A DNA stretch of 64,000 nt from Acinetobacter sp. Ac_5812 (GCF_013072695.1 NZ_LXUK01000012.1:124546-188545), one strand, 5' to 3'; numbered from the stretch's first letter, positions 9,394 to 18,678 are shown. The notes: generated from the sequence alone by a model not told the origin. Translations and numbers: made by a program.

Positions 9394-10935
9394 ATGAACT
9401 TGCACAACGATATAAAAGTGAATAATGGATCATGGAAAAAAAGTATGGATTTTAAGTGGTTACTTTATGTAGCAACATTGTCTATGCCAATGACACATGC
9501 AACAACTCCAAGTGAACAGTATCACACTTTAAAGAACAATATTTCTAAGCTTTTTGTCCCAAAAAGTAGTGATGAGTTTAAAGTGGCACAAATGCAGAAA
9601 TTAAGTAATTTTTCTGTTGATGCTTCACTGGGGAGTGATTTGCCTGTGGTTGGATCAGGCCGCCCTCAAGTCGATACAGTTCCGGCTGCGTTCTGGCAGA
9701 ATCAGCGAAAAGTTCTCAAAGATGCGGTACAGATTGCGGTGCAGCGGAACCCTGAAATTTCGCAAGGAATTTCATCATTAGCCTCGCAAAATGCCAATAT
9801 TGATGTTGCTAAATCTGGCTACTATCCACAGATAGGTGGTGGGGTCAGTACAGGTGATTTGGGTAAAAAAAGTACTCGAGGTCAACAGCTACTTACATTA
9901 AGTGCTGCACAAATGCTTTATGACTTTGGTAAAGTTAAATCGGGTGTTGATGTCGAAAAAGCCAAAGTTGTGGTTGGGCAAGCGAATGTTCTAGTGAAAA
10001 TTGATGATATTTCATTAGATGTTGCACAAACAATTGTTAATATTCAGCGTTATCAAAAACTCATTCAAATTGCGAATCAGCAGATTGCTGGAATTAAGCG
10101 TATCCAAGAGATGGCTAATCTGCGTGCTAATGCGGGAATTAGTAGTCAGGCTGATCCGATACAGGCTCAATCCTATTTGCAATCTGCTCAATCAGCGATG
10201 ATCGCGCAACAATCTTTACTGAGCCAATATCAGCAGCATTTGTATACCTTATTAGGTTTTGATACACGAAATGTACAATGGGCGATTTCAGAAGATTTTG
10301 TAAAACAATCAGATTTATATGCTGCACCGCAGTTCAATACCATTCCACAAATGATTGCAGCTCAGGCTGGAATTGAGGTTGCTCGTAATCAAAAATTACA
10401 GACACAGATTAGTAATTACCCGACACTATCTGTAAAAGGAGAACTGAGTCAAGCTTTACATGGTAGGAACCCAGGAAATGATAAAGAGGGTGGGTTCGAT
10501 AGTGCGATTATGTTGGAAGCTAGTAGCCAGTTCTATCAAGGTGGGGCAACATCCTCGAAAACTCGTGCGGCAAGTTTTGCTGAAGAGGCAGCAAAAGCAC
10601 AAGTCAATGCAGTGTATTTAAAAGTGTTGGATCAGATTCGAACCAGCAGAGAACAAATTGAAAATAAACAGCGTCAAATGCAGGTTTTAGCAGGACAACA
10701 AGCAACAACAATACGAACAAGAGAACTTTATCAAGAACAATATAAGTTGGGAACACGGACTCTGGTTGATCTGTTAAATGCAGAACAGGCGATTCATAGT
10801 GCGAATTCAGAAGCAGAAACAGCACGTTATGACATTTACAGCAGTATTGCTCAATATATTGCTGCAACAGGACGTTCTCGCCAAGCCTATGACCTCAATA
10901 ATATAAAAATCCAAGGATTTGAGGTACAACCATGA
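9394..10935 (+). CDS. TolC-family outer-membrane protein of a type I secretion system
   Basis: The 513-residue protein resembles LapE/AggA-type outer-membrane efflux proteins, which form the trimeric exit duct of type I secretion. An N-terminal signal-like segment (MDFKWLLYVATLSMPMTHA) begins at an internal ATG at 9445. The start could therefore be 9445 rather than 9394; neither has a clear ribosome-binding site. Two repeated OEP domains rich in Gln/Ala coiled-coil follow, with YYPQIGGGVSTGD and YKLGTRTLVDLLNAEQAI typical of TolC halves. The stop overlaps the next gene (ATGA), so the three secretion genes are one operon. Confidence 0.88.
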   Translation: MNLHNDIKVNNGSWKKSMDFKWLLYVATLSMPMTHATTPSEQYHTLKNNISKLFVPKSSDEFKVAQMQKLSNFSVDASLGSDLPVVGSGRPQVDTVPAAFWQNQRKVLKDAVQIAVQRNPEISQGISSLASQNANIDVAKSGYYPQIGGGVSTGDLGKKSTRGQQLLTLSAAQMLYDFGKVKSGVDVEKAKVVVGQANVLVKIDDISLDVAQTIVNIQRYQKLIQIANQQIAGIKRIQEMANLRANAGISSQADPIQAQSYLQSAQSAMIAQQSLLSQYQQHLYTLLGFDTRNVQWAISEDFVKQSDLYAAPQFNTIPQMIAAQAGIEVARNQKLQTQISNYPTLSVKGELSQALHGRNPGNDKEGGFDSAIMLEASSQFYQGGATSSKTRAASFAEEAAKAQVNAVYLKVLDQIRTSREQIENKQRQMQVLAGQQATTIRTRELYQEQYKLGTRTLVDLLNAEQAIHSANSEAETARYDIYSSIAQYIAATGRSRQAYDLNNIKIQGFEVQP

Positions 10936-13058
10936 TTACGACAAAAATAAACTATCAGCCTTGGTTACAAGCCATACTGACCATTGCAAAGCATTATCGA
11001 ATTGAACCTTCTGAGGAGCGGATTCGCTTACAGCTTGACTGGAATCAAAACCAGAATCTAGATGAAGTTTTAGTGTTAATCAGCAGACAGGTTGGATTAA
11101 ACCTTAGAAGAGTTGCTTTTAGTGACGACGTGATTAACCCTTGGCGTTTACCTGTACTGGTGGAATTAGCCGACGGGCAGGTTGGTGTTATTGATAAAGC
11201 AGACGGTTCAGGCCATGTCAGTGTTCAACTCAGTGGCGATCAAGGTCTATCCCAGAAATTTGCTGTTGGTGCATTGAAGCATATTATTAAAAATGTATAT
11301 GTGCTTCGTCCAGAACAGTCAGTGCCTGATGCACGTATTGATGAATACATTAAACCGTATGAACCAAGCTGGTTCTGGTCAATTGTATTACAAGACTGGA
11401 AACGCTATATCGATATCATGTTGGCCTCAATGATTGCCAATATTTTGGCTTTGGCCACGATTATTTTTTCGATGCAGGTCTATGACCGAGTTGTTCCATC
11501 ACAGTCGATTCCAACACTTTGGGTGCTTGCGAGTGGTGTACTAATTGCTGCGATTTTTGAGTTTGTATTAAGACTTTCACGGGTTTATATCTCAGATATT
11601 ATTGGTAAACGGGCAGATTTACGTATTTCTGATCGCGTATTTGGTCATGCAATTCGGATTAAGAATAGTGAGCGCTCTAAGTCAACGGGAACCTTTATTT
11701 CTCAGATCCGTGAGTTAGAAGGTGTTCGAGATCTAGTGACCTCAACGACCATGGGGGCCATTGCCGACTTACCCTTTTTCTTTTTATTCCTGATTATCTT
11801 CGCAATCATTGGGGGGAACTTATTTTGGGTCATGTTATTGGTCGTGCCTTTAATGATCTTGCCTGCGATTTTGGCACAAAATAAATTGGCACAGCTTGCA
11901 CAAGAAGGGATGCGTGAATCTTCGATTCGAAATGCAATTTTAGTAGAAGCAGTGCAGGGTATTGAAGATATTAAATTATTACGCGCGGAGTCACGTTTCC
12001 AAAACCAGTGGAACCATATGAACGAAGTGTCTGCTGATATCAGTATGCAGCAACGTAAGATTGTGGGGGTACTGACTGCGTGGACGCAAAAGATTCAGGG
12101 GTTAACTTATGCAGCTGTGATTTTAGTGGGTTGTTTTGCAGTCATGAAAGGGGATATGACCACAGGTGCATTGGTGGCGTGTTCGATTTTATCTTCACGG
12201 ATGTTGGCACCGATTTCACAAATCACGGGCATCTTAGGTCGTTTGCAACAGGCAAAAGTGGCGAAGAAAAGCTTAGATGAGTTAATGCAGAAACCTGTCG
12301 ATCAACCAGATCAAGCGCATTTGGTACATAAAGAAGTGTTGCATGGCGATTATGAGTTGAAAAAAGTGGTGTTCCAATATACGGAAGATGACCCACGCCC
12401 AAGTCTAGTGATTCCACAACTTAAGATTCGTGCAGGTGAGCGTATTGCGATTTTAGGGCGCAACGGTGCAGGTAAATCGACCTTATTACAGATTTTGTCT
12501 GCGATGCAGTTCCCTAATTCTGGCTCAGTGTATTTGGATGATCTGGATATTAGTTTGATTGATCCAGCAGATGTACGTCGTGATATGGGCTTACTTAATC
12601 AGAATGCACATTTATTTTATGGCACCATCCGTGAAAACTTAACCCTTGGCGCACCTCTAGCACGTGATGAGGATATCTTAAAAGTACTAAAAGTGACTGG
12701 CGCACTGAGTTTTGTGCATGAAAAGAAAGAAGGCCTAGATCATTTGGTATTAGAAGGTGGCGTTGGTTTCTCTGGGGGGCAAAGACAAGCTTTATTGTTA
12801 GCGCGCTTATTAATTCGTCAGCCGAATATCTTACTGCTGGATGAACCCACGGCTGCAATTGATGATGTAGCCGAAAAACAATTGATTGATCACTTAAAAA
12901 GCTGGCTCGGTTATCGGACTTTAGTTGTTGCAACGCATCGACGTGCAGTTTTGGAATTGGTTGACCGAATTATTGTCATGAATGAAGGCAAGATCGTCAT
13001 GGATGGACCTGTAGATCAAGTTTTACAACAATCATCAATAAAACAAAAAATAGTTTAA
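10932..13058 (+). CDS. Type I secretion ABC transporter/permease (LapB/HlyB-like)
   Basis: The 708-residue protein has three parts. First is an N-terminal C39-peptidase-like domain (about 1-135) in which I see no catalytic Cys-His pair, as in HlyB/LapB chaperone-like domains. Next is a six-helix ABC exporter membrane domain (about 150-430). Last is an ATPase with Walker A GRNGAGKS near residue 509, signature SGGQRQ and Walker B LLLDEPTAAID. Such proteins energise export of RTX or large repeat adhesins through the inner membrane. It is co-translated with the TolC-like gene before it and followed 17 bases later by the HlyD adaptor. No substrate gene is in the window. Confidence 0.92.
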   Translation: MITTKINYQPWLQAILTIAKHYRIEPSEERIRLQLDWNQNQNLDEVLVLISRQVGLNLRRVAFSDDVINPWRLPVLVELADGQVGVIDKADGSGHVSVQLSGDQGLSQKFAVGALKHIIKNVYVLRPEQSVPDARIDEYIKPYEPSWFWSIVLQDWKRYIDIMLASMIANILALATIIFSMQVYDRVVPSQSIPTLWVLASGVLIAAIFEFVLRLSRVYISDIIGKRADLRISDRVFGHAIRIKNSERSKSTGTFISQIRELEGVRDLVTSTTMGAIADLPFFFLFLIIFAIIGGNLFWVMLLVVPLMILPAILAQNKLAQLAQEGMRESSIRNAILVEAVQGIEDIKLLRAESRFQNQWNHMNEVSADISMQQRKIVGVLTAWTQKIQGLTYAAVILVGCFAVMKGDMTTGALVACSILSSRMLAPISQITGILGRLQQAKVAKKSLDELMQKPVDQPDQAHLVHKEVLHGDYELKKVVFQYTEDDPRPSLVIPQLKIRAGERIAILGRNGAGKSTLLQILSAMQFPNSGSVYLDDLDISLIDPADVRRDMGLLNQNAHLFYGTIRENLTLGAPLARDEDILKVLKVTGALSFVHEKKEGLDHLVLEGGVGFSGGQRQALLLARLLIRQPNILLLDEPTAAIDDVAEKQLIDHLKSWLGYRTLVVATHRRAVLELVDRIIVMNEGKIVMDGPVDQVLQQSSIKQKIV

Positions 13059-13075
13059 TACTTTGAGGAAATTTT

Positions 13076-14266
13076 ATGAGTGAACAACAACAGAACAGCA
13101 GTCGTCCCATGAACGTAACTTATAATGAACCAAAGTTACCTCGTTCGACGCTTGTTGTTTGGATGATTGGGATTGGTTTACTTTCACTCTTAATCTGGGC
13201 ATGGTTATTTAATCTAGAAGAAGTTTCAACGGGTACGGGGAAAGTGATTCCCTCTTCAAAAGAGCAGATTATTCAATCGCTTGAAGGAGGGATTCTTACT
13301 AAGCTGGATGTGAATGAAGGCGATGTGGTTGAAAAGGGGCAAATTCTTGCACAACTTGATCCAACCCGATTTGCATCGAATGTTGGGGAGTCAAAGTCTT
13401 TACTGATTTCAGCACAGGCTACCGCAGCGCGTTTACGTGCTGAAGTGACGGGTTCACCCTTAAGTTTTCCTGAAGATGTGCAAAAGAGTCCTAAATTGGT
13501 ACAAGAAGAAACAGCGCTATATTTGTCACGACGTGCCAATTTGGAACAGTCAATTGAAGGTTATGAACAAGCAGCAAAACTAGTACGACAAGAACTAGCA
13601 ATGACAGAACCATTGGTGGCAAAAGGTGCGGCCAGTGAGGTTGAAGTCTTGCGTTTAAAGCGTGAAGCCAATGATCTAAACAATAAAATCAACGATACAC
13701 GCAACCAGTACTATGTCAAAGCACGAGAAGAGTTATCTAAGGCAAATACCGATATTCAAACTCAGCAGCAGATTGTGAATGGTCGAAATGACAGTCTGGA
13801 ACGTGCGGTGTTTAAAGCCCCTGTACGTGGTGTTGTGAAAGAAATTGATGTTACGACTTTGGGTGGTGTGATTCCTCAAAATGGTAAGCTCATGACCATT
13901 GTACCTTTAGAGGATAAATTGCTGATTGAAGCGCGTATTTCACCGCGTGACATTGCGTTTATTCGCCCAGGACAAGAAGCTTTAGTCAAGATTACGGCCT
14001 ATGATTACTCAATCTATGGAGGGTTAGACGGTAAAGTGACGGTGATTTCACCCGATACCATTCGTGATGAAGTAAAGCAAGATCAGTTCTATTATCGTGT
14101 ATACATTCGTACGGATTCTGACCGTTTATATAATAAAGCGGGTAAGGCATTCAGTATTACACCAGGGATGGTAGCGACAGTGGACATTCGTACTGGACAA
14201 AAAACCATTATGGATTACTTGTTGAAACCGTTTAATAAAGCCAAAGAAGCTTTACGCGAACGCTAA
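13076..14266 (+). CDS. HlyD-family membrane-fusion protein (LapC-like)
   Basis: This periplasmic adaptor links the ABC transporter to the outer-membrane duct. The 396-residue protein has one membrane helix (about residues 26-45). A lipoyl/biotinyl-like half motif follows (GKVIPSSKEQIIQSLEGGILTKLDV, then VNEGDVVEKGQILAQLDPTRF), then a coiled-coil hairpin (about 95-245), and a beta-barrel region with VKEIDVTTLGGVIPQNGKLM. This is typical of the HlyD/PrtE/LapC group. The ribosome-binding site TGAGGAAATTTT precedes ATG 13076. A terminator follows, ending the operon. Confidence 0.92.
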   Translation: MSEQQQNSSRPMNVTYNEPKLPRSTLVVWMIGIGLLSLLIWAWLFNLEEVSTGTGKVIPSSKEQIIQSLEGGILTKLDVNEGDVVEKGQILAQLDPTRFASNVGESKSLLISAQATAARLRAEVTGSPLSFPEDVQKSPKLVQEETALYLSRRANLEQSIEGYEQAAKLVRQELAMTEPLVAKGAASEVEVLRLKREANDLNNKINDTRNQYYVKAREELSKANTDIQTQQQIVNGRNDSLERAVFKAPVRGVVKEIDVTTLGGVIPQNGKLMTIVPLEDKLLIEARISPRDIAFIRPGQEALVKITAYDYSIYGGLDGKVTVISPDTIRDEVKQDQFYYRVYIRTDSDRLYNKAGKAFSITPGMVATVDIRTGQKTIMDYLLKPFNKAKEALRER

Positions 14267-14276
14267 TTTTCCATTA

Positions 14277-14312
14277 ATAAAAAACCTTGCCTAGTGCGAG
14301 GTTTTTTATTTG
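14277..14312 (+). terminator. Intrinsic terminator after the type I secretion operon
   Basis: AACCTTGC and GCGAGGTT form an 8-bp stem with one G-U pair around CTAGT, flanked by A-run and T-run, 12 bases after the HlyD stop codon. Confidence 0.8.
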
Positions 14313-14358
14313 TGCTGTAAAAAGCTATAATCGCGTTTTAAATTTTTATTCATGTTCT

Positions 14359-14946
14359 ATGCCATTCACTCTTGCCAGTTCGGTAACTTTTGAAGAAGAC
14401 ATTAAAAAAAGTCGTTTCCAAGCGATTGCAGCAGTTGTTGAAAATGAACAACAAGTGAAAATTTTTTTAGAACATCACAGAGACTTATCCACGACGCATC
14501 AATGCTGGGCATGGAAGATAGGCCATCATGTTCGTTTTAATGATGATGGCGAACCTTCAGGAACAGCAGGGCGGCCAATACTTGCCACCATTGAAGGTAA
14601 TGATCTAACCAATGTCATTGTATTGGTGAATCGTTGGTATGGTGGGATTAAATTAGGGACTGGCGGTTTAGTGCGGGCTTATGGTGGATGTGCAGGACAA
14701 TGTTTACTTTTAGCTGAGAAAATTGAGCTGATTGAAAAAAAAGAAATTCGTTTTGCTTGTTTATTCAATGAATGGGCGATTATTCAATATGAGCTGATTC
14801 AACAGCAGATCGAATATCAAGAGCAATACACTGAAACAGGGGTGGTCATTGAGGCGCGAGTTCAAGTGCATCAGATTGAAGCATTAAAGCTTAAACTCCA
14901 AGATGTGAGTAGAGGACGTGAGAAATTACATGTATGTGATGATTGA
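14359..14946 (+). CDS. YigZ/IMPACT family protein
   Basis: From ATG 14359 the protein has 195 residues. The N-terminal UPF0029/IMPACT domain (about 1-110) shows SRFQAIAAVVENEQQV, the hallmark DDGEPSGTAGRPIL and NRWYGGIKLGTGGLVRAYGG. A smaller ferredoxin-like C-terminal DUF1949 region follows. Bacterial YigZ has no settled function; the eukaryotic relative IMPACT acts on GCN1 in translation control. The frame is open upstream from a TTG at 14287 inside the preceding terminator, but the family N-terminus fits the ATG. It stands alone on the plus strand. Confidence 0.85.
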   Translation: MPFTLASSVTFEEDIKKSRFQAIAAVVENEQQVKIFLEHHRDLSTTHQCWAWKIGHHVRFNDDGEPSGTAGRPILATIEGNDLTNVIVLVNRWYGGIKLGTGGLVRAYGGCAGQCLLLAEKIELIEKKEIRFACLFNEWAIIQYELIQQQIEYQEQYTETGVVIEARVQVHQIEALKLKLQDVSRGREKLHVCDD

Positions 14947-15020
14947 AATGTATCTATCCTCTCTTGCGAGGCGATGCCTCTCAGGACGTGAGCAAGTGGT
15001 GTTGCTCGAGGAACAACAAG

Positions 15021-15638
15021 ATGATGAATGATCCGTTATTAAAATATCGAGAGCAGCATAAGCAACGTTTGAACTATATGCCGTGGTTATATTGGACTTT
15101 AAAACCCAAACATCGAGAATGGGCTGAAGCATGGCAAGCCGAGTACCAAGCCTATTTGATGGATATGGAAACGGTTGAAATCGGTCAGAACTGTTTTATA
15201 TCACCGTTGGCCCATATCTTTGCTGAACGTGGTCGAAAGATTAGTATTGGCGATAATACTTTTATTGCGGCTGATTGTACTTTGCATGGTCCTTTAGAAA
15301 TTGGCAATGAAGTGGCCATTAACCACCATTGTATTTTAGATGGTGGTCGTACCGGAATTAAGTTGCATGATCAAGTTCGAATTGCGGCCTATAGTCATCT
15401 CTATGCATTTGATCATGGCATGGAAATGGATCGTCCGATCTATCAACAACCCGTGACTTCCAAAGGCATTGAGATTGGTCGAGATGTGTGGCTAGGAGCG
15501 CATGTCGGGATCAAGGATGGAATTAAAATTGGCGATCATGCGGTGGTGGGAATGAACAGTATGGTGACTAAAGATATTGAGGATTATGCGGTAGTTGCAG
15601 GCAACCCTGCCAAACTTATTCGTTATCGAAGCGAATAA
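15021..15638 (+). CDS. Hexapeptide-repeat (left-handed beta-helix) acyltransferase
   Basis: The 205-residue protein is a LacA/CysE/NodL-like acyltransferase. From about residue 55 it is a run of hexapeptide repeats (isoleucine/valine every sixth residue). It contains the active-site-type segment AINHHCILDGGR and the closing motif VWLGAHVGIKDGIKIGDHAVVGMNSMVTKDI...VVAGNPAKLIRYR. These enzymes transfer acetyl or another acyl group from a CoA donor to a sugar or other small hydroxyl/amine; the acceptor is unknown here. The start at 15021 is supported by GAGGAAC upstream; an in-frame TTG at 14943 lacks support. Confidence 0.82.
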   Translation: MMNDPLLKYREQHKQRLNYMPWLYWTLKPKHREWAEAWQAEYQAYLMDMETVEIGQNCFISPLAHIFAERGRKISIGDNTFIAADCTLHGPLEIGNEVAINHHCILDGGRTGIKLHDQVRIAAYSHLYAFDHGMEMDRPIYQQPVTSKGIEIGRDVWLGAHVGIKDGIKIGDHAVVGMNSMVTKDIEDYAVVAGNPAKLIRYRSE

Positions 15639-15743
15639 AAAGCGTATGAGATTCGATACATAAATTTAACCCACCATGCTTTTATCTATGTTAAGTTAAA
15701 AATAAGTAGAAGACCTAAGGTATATACCTAGAGAGAGGCGAAA

Positions 15744-16586
15744 ATGAACCGTGTAATTGCATGTATTGATTCTTCACCCTGCATTGATGCTGTTGCAGAA
15801 GCAGCGGTATGGGTTGCGAAACAAACGCAAAGAGAGTTGGTATTGTTGCAAATCTTGGACTATTACCCAGCTAGCTACCATTTAGGTGAAATCAGTGGCG
15901 TGATTGGCTTTGAAAGTAATGCCATGCTACTTAAAGAACTCGCAGAGTTGGAACAAAAACAGAGTGAGTTAGCACTCGATTACAGTAATAATTTGCTGAA
16001 TCACATTTCTGAGTTGATCGAAAAACAATACGGTCTAAACAGTACCAAAATTCAGGAAAAAGGCGATTTTCTTGAGCAAAGCTTTAATCTTCTCAATGAA
16101 AATGATGTGGTCATTATTGGACGAGTGGGTGAGCGAGCTGCTGAGAAGAATAAGCCGATTGGAAGTAATGTCGAAAACTTTATTCGTGGTGCAAATTGTA
16201 CGGTGATTACCGTTGGGGAACATTTCCAGCCACCGAAACGCTTTATCTTTGCTTATGAATATTCACCGACCTGCCAAAAGATGTTGCAACGCATCGCACA
16301 GAGTGACTTGTTGAAAACATTACAATGCCATTTGCTCTATGTAGGTGATCATCCGGAAATGTTGACCGAACCTGAAAAGTATCTAACTGATGCAGGTCTA
16401 GAAGTTGTCTCAGTATATCGTTATGGTGATGTGGCGCAAAATATTCTTGAATATCAAAGAGAACACGATATTCAATTGATTGTACTGGGTGCATTTAGCC
16501 ACAGTAAAATTCATCAATTCTTCTTGGGCAGTATCACGACGACGATCTTCCGTAATGCCAATGTGCCACTATTAGTTGCTAAGTGA
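15744..16586 (+). CDS. Tandem-domain universal stress protein (UspA family)
   Basis: The 280-residue protein contains two Usp folds. The first (about 1-150) starts NRVIACIDSSPCIDAVAEAAVWVAK. The second (about 165-280) ends with VLGAFSHSKIHQFFLGSITTTIFRNANVPLLVAK, which carries the ATP-loop type G-x9-G-S/T pattern. Tandem Usp proteins occur in stress responses in the cytosol. A strong ribosome-binding site (AGAGAGGCGAAA) precedes the ATG. The gene is monocistronic. It converges on an O-methyltransferase gene across a long inverted repeat. Confidence 0.88.
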   Translation: MNRVIACIDSSPCIDAVAEAAVWVAKQTQRELVLLQILDYYPASYHLGEISGVIGFESNAMLLKELAELEQKQSELALDYSNNLLNHISELIEKQYGLNSTKIQEKGDFLEQSFNLLNENDVVIIGRVGERAAEKNKPIGSNVENFIRGANCTVITVGEHFQPPKRFIFAYEYSPTCQKMLQRIAQSDLLKTLQCHLLYVGDHPEMLTEPEKYLTDAGLEVVSVYRYGDVAQNILEYQREHDIQLIVLGAFSHSKIHQFFLGSITTTIFRNANVPLLVAK

Positions 16587-16596
16587 TTCATTTTAT

Positions 16597-16637
16597 TCCA
16601 TATAGTTATCCGCAATTCCTGTGGATAACTGTATGGA
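16597..16637. other. 15-bp inverted repeat containing two opposed DnaA-box sequences
   Basis: TCCATATAGTTATCC and GGATAACTGTATGGA form a 15-bp stem with one G-U pair around 11 bases, between convergent genes. Inside it TTATCCGCA (16606-16614) and TGTGGATAA (16620-16628, the exact complement of the consensus DnaA box TTATCCACA) face each other. It may be a transcription end, since a short A/T run flanks it, or a DnaA-binding site. Confidence 0.6.
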
Positions 16638-16705
16638 AAAGCACTGGAGATAAATATAATTTGTTGATATTGCACAACTAAATTAAATAGGTTGTTTTTT
16701 AATCT

Positions 16706-17374
16706 CTATTTTACGATTGCAATGGCAAAACCATCATGACCTTTTGAACCAACCGTTTGCAAAGCCGTGCAAGAAAGCAACTGAGGATGATCTTTCAACG
16801 CGGTGAATGCTTCACGGATTCCTTCAATGCTGGGTTTCTTGTTATTTTCATCAATGATCGCACCTGCACGAATCACATTATCTAATACAATGATTGTGCC
16901 TGAATGAGACAGTTTTAGACTGAGTTCAAAATACTCTCGGTAGCTTTGCTTATCGGCATCAATAAATATCAAATCAAATGCTTCACTGTCTTCAGCAATC
17001 AGCTGATTCATAATATCGGCACCACGACCTTTTTTGAGTTCGATGTTGGTTGGCATATTGGCATAATCAATATTTTCTTGAGCGATAACCACGTGAGTAT
17101 CGCGCCCCTCAACGGTAAGTAGATAACCGTCTTCTGGTAAGGCTTTGGCAAGCCAAATAGTACTGTAAGCACCGAAGGTGCCGAGTTCTAATACCCGTTT
17201 GCATTGATTCATCTGAATCAACATTTGCAAAAACATGCCTTGATTAGGCGCAACAGCCAAATGATTAGAAAAACCCTGAATATCAGTATTGTCTAATGCA
17301 TGTTGAAGTCTTGGATCTGTGGGAATTAAATGTGAATTGATATAGTCATCAATCTCGGTCCACATCTGTTGCAT
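16706..17374 (-). CDS. SAM-dependent O-methyltransferase (caffeoyl-CoA/catechol OMT family)
   Basis: The 222-residue protein matches bacterial members of the methyltransferase 3 family. The SAM-binding motif I is CKRVLELGTFGAYSTIWLAKALPEDG. The metal-binding/catalytic region is LIFIDADKQSYREYFELSL, followed by TIIVLDNVIRAGAI. These soluble enzymes use a divalent cation to methylate catechol-like hydroxyls; the bacterial substrate is unknown. ATG 17374 is used; a TTG two codons upstream (17380) would place the AGGT ribosome-binding site too close. It is monocistronic. Confidence 0.87.
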   Translation of the reverse strand: MQQMWTEIDDYINSHLIPTDPRLQHALDNTDIQGFSNHLAVAPNQGMFLQMLIQMNQCKRVLELGTFGAYSTIWLAKALPEDGYLLTVEGRDTHVVIAQENIDYANMPTNIELKKGRGADIMNQLIAEDSEAFDLIFIDADKQSYREYFELSLKLSHSGTIIVLDNVIRAGAIIDENNKKPSIEGIREAFTALKDHPQLLSCTALQTVGSKGHDGFAIAIVK

Positions 17375-17467
17375 AATCAAGTTTACCTACCAATTTGTTA
17401 GCTCTGCATTTTAAACATTTATGCTCAGAGTGCAATTTGATTGCAGCATCAATCATCATTATGAAAC

Positions 17468-17496
17468 AAAAAAGAGATCATTTAGATCTCTTTTTA
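17468..17496 (-). terminator. Terminator after the M15-type lipoprotein gene
   Basis: AAAAAGAGATC and GATCTCTTTTT form an 11-bp stem with a five-base loop, just 3' of the minus-strand gene ending at 17511. A/T-runs on both sides allow bidirectional use. Confidence 0.88.
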
Positions 17497-17510
17497 TGGT
17501 GATATCTGTT

Positions 17511-18224
17511 TTAGAAATTACACATTGAACTATTGCGAGTAAGATCCGGCCCCCAAGTACGGTAACCTTGGGTATCAATATGGATTTGACCAGAACTATA
17601 TAAACCAATGCCTAAATCTAGGCCTTGACCATGCTGAGCCCAGAACTGACATAGTTTAAACTTGGTTTGTTCAATATAGGCATAGTCTTGCGGTTGAGGA
17701 TATTCAGGCCCAATACGGAAATCGATTGCCGAGTTGAATAAATGTTTGGAAGAACCTGCACCGCCAGCGCACTGGTTCAGTGGTAAATCACGATAGACAG
17801 AAGTCACCTCAAAATCCGTTAAGACTTTTGCTGCGACCAGATATTTAAAGGCACGTAAGGTTGGAAGAGCATTGCCCCATAACTCACGGTTAGGCACCAT
17901 ATATTCTGAACGGCCACATTTTTGCCAGTCTCGTGCAGTACGGAGTAGCTCAAAACTTGGAACAATATGAGCCACATTATTACGGTTTAGGAATTGCTCG
18001 TATTCACGGACACGTGCGTAGTTATCGCCTTGATTCAGCCATTGGCGGTAAGAGGCTGGTTCAACTTTATTGGGAATCGGGCGTGTAAAAGTGACTTGTT
18101 CTTGTGGGATATAAATTCTTTTACCTTGGTTCTGATTTACTTTTGTCGTTGAGCTGGTACAGCCCGCCATCATCACAGGGATGATAAATAATGATAATAG
18201 ACCCTGTAATTTATTTCGCATCAT
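17511..18224 (-). CDS. M15-family D-Ala-D-Ala carboxypeptidase-like lipoprotein
   Basis: The 237-residue protein has a lipoprotein signal peptide with lipobox MMAGC. Its C-terminal half resembles peptidase M15 (VanY/DacA-like, M15A). The zinc-site pattern SSKHLFNSAIDF supplies His and Asp, and GQIHIDTQGYRTWG supplies the second His. Such proteins trim or bind peptidoglycan peptides, here presumably anchored in the envelope. Start ATG 18224 (or 18221) is favoured over an upstream TTG (18239) because it leaves a compact signal peptide; no clear ribosome-binding site was seen. Catalytic activity is inferred from the residues only. Confidence 0.8.
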   Translation of the reverse strand: MMRNKLQGLLSLFIIPVMMAGCTSSTTKVNQNQGKRIYIPQEQVTFTRPIPNKVEPASYRQWLNQGDNYARVREYEQFLNRNNVAHIVPSFELLRTARDWQKCGRSEYMVPNRELWGNALPTLRAFKYLVAAKVLTDFEVTSVYRDLPLNQCAGGAGSSKHLFNSAIDFRIGPEYPQPQDYAYIEQTKFKLCQFWAQHGQGLDLGIGLYSSGQIHIDTQGYRTWGPDLTRNSSMCNF

Positions 18225-18317
18225 AAAAAGGCAGTTCAAAATCTGTAGGCGTACTATTTTAATGCAAAATAGCGCATGAATAATGATGTAATTGCAAAGA
18301 AATGTGTGGTTCAGGTA

Positions 18318-18347
18318 TAAAAAAGACCAGTAAAACTGGCCTTTTGA
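18318..18347 (-). terminator. Terminator after fdxA
   Basis: GACCAGT and ACTGGCC pair around AAA with A-run and T-run flanks, immediately downstream of the fdxA stop on the minus strand. Confidence 0.75.
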
Positions 18348-18348
18348 A

Positions 18349-18678
18349 TTATTTTTCTAAATATTGTAGCTTGTCTGGCTTACCATTCCATTCTTCACGG
18401 TCTGCTGGCTGTTCACCAATTTGTGTGATGTTGTTACCCGCCCATTTTTCTGATAATTCAGCATTGAGTTCGATAAAGACTTCTTGACCTTCTGGTAATT
18501 CATCTTCAGAGAAAATTGCATTTGCTGGGCATTCTGGTTCACATAGAGCACAGTCGATACATTCATCTGGATTGATAACAAGGAAGTTAGGACCTTCGTA
18601 GAAACAGTCTACAGGGCAAACTTCAACACAATCTTGATATTTACATTTAATACAATTTTCAGTGACAACAAAGGTCAT
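18349..18678 (-). CDS. fdxA: Seven-iron ferredoxin (3Fe-4S/4Fe-4S) FdxA
   Basis: The 109-residue protein is a typical FdxA electron carrier. Cysteines at 9, 17 and 50 fit the 3Fe-4S site, and 21, 40, 43 and 46 the 4Fe-4S site, as in Azotobacter ferredoxin I; an extra Cys12 sits in CIKCKYQDC. The acidic C-terminal extension ends [18 protein letters not shown], common to the family. It is cytosolic and its partner is unknown. In many Acinetobacter and Pseudomonas genomes it lies near mutS, and here mutS is 1 kb away on the same strand. Confidence 0.95.
   Translation of the reverse strand: MTFVVTENCIKCKYQDCVEVCPVDCFYEGPNFLVINPDECIDCALCEPECPANAIFSEDELPEGQEVFIELNAELSEKWAGNNITQIGEQPADREEWNGKPDKLQYLEK

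Noticed and set aside
10932..13058. An active C39 bacteriocin-processing peptidase in the ABC transporter
   Set aside because: The N-terminal domain shows no catalytic Cys near the start or matching His-Asp pair; it fits the inactive LapB/HlyB type.
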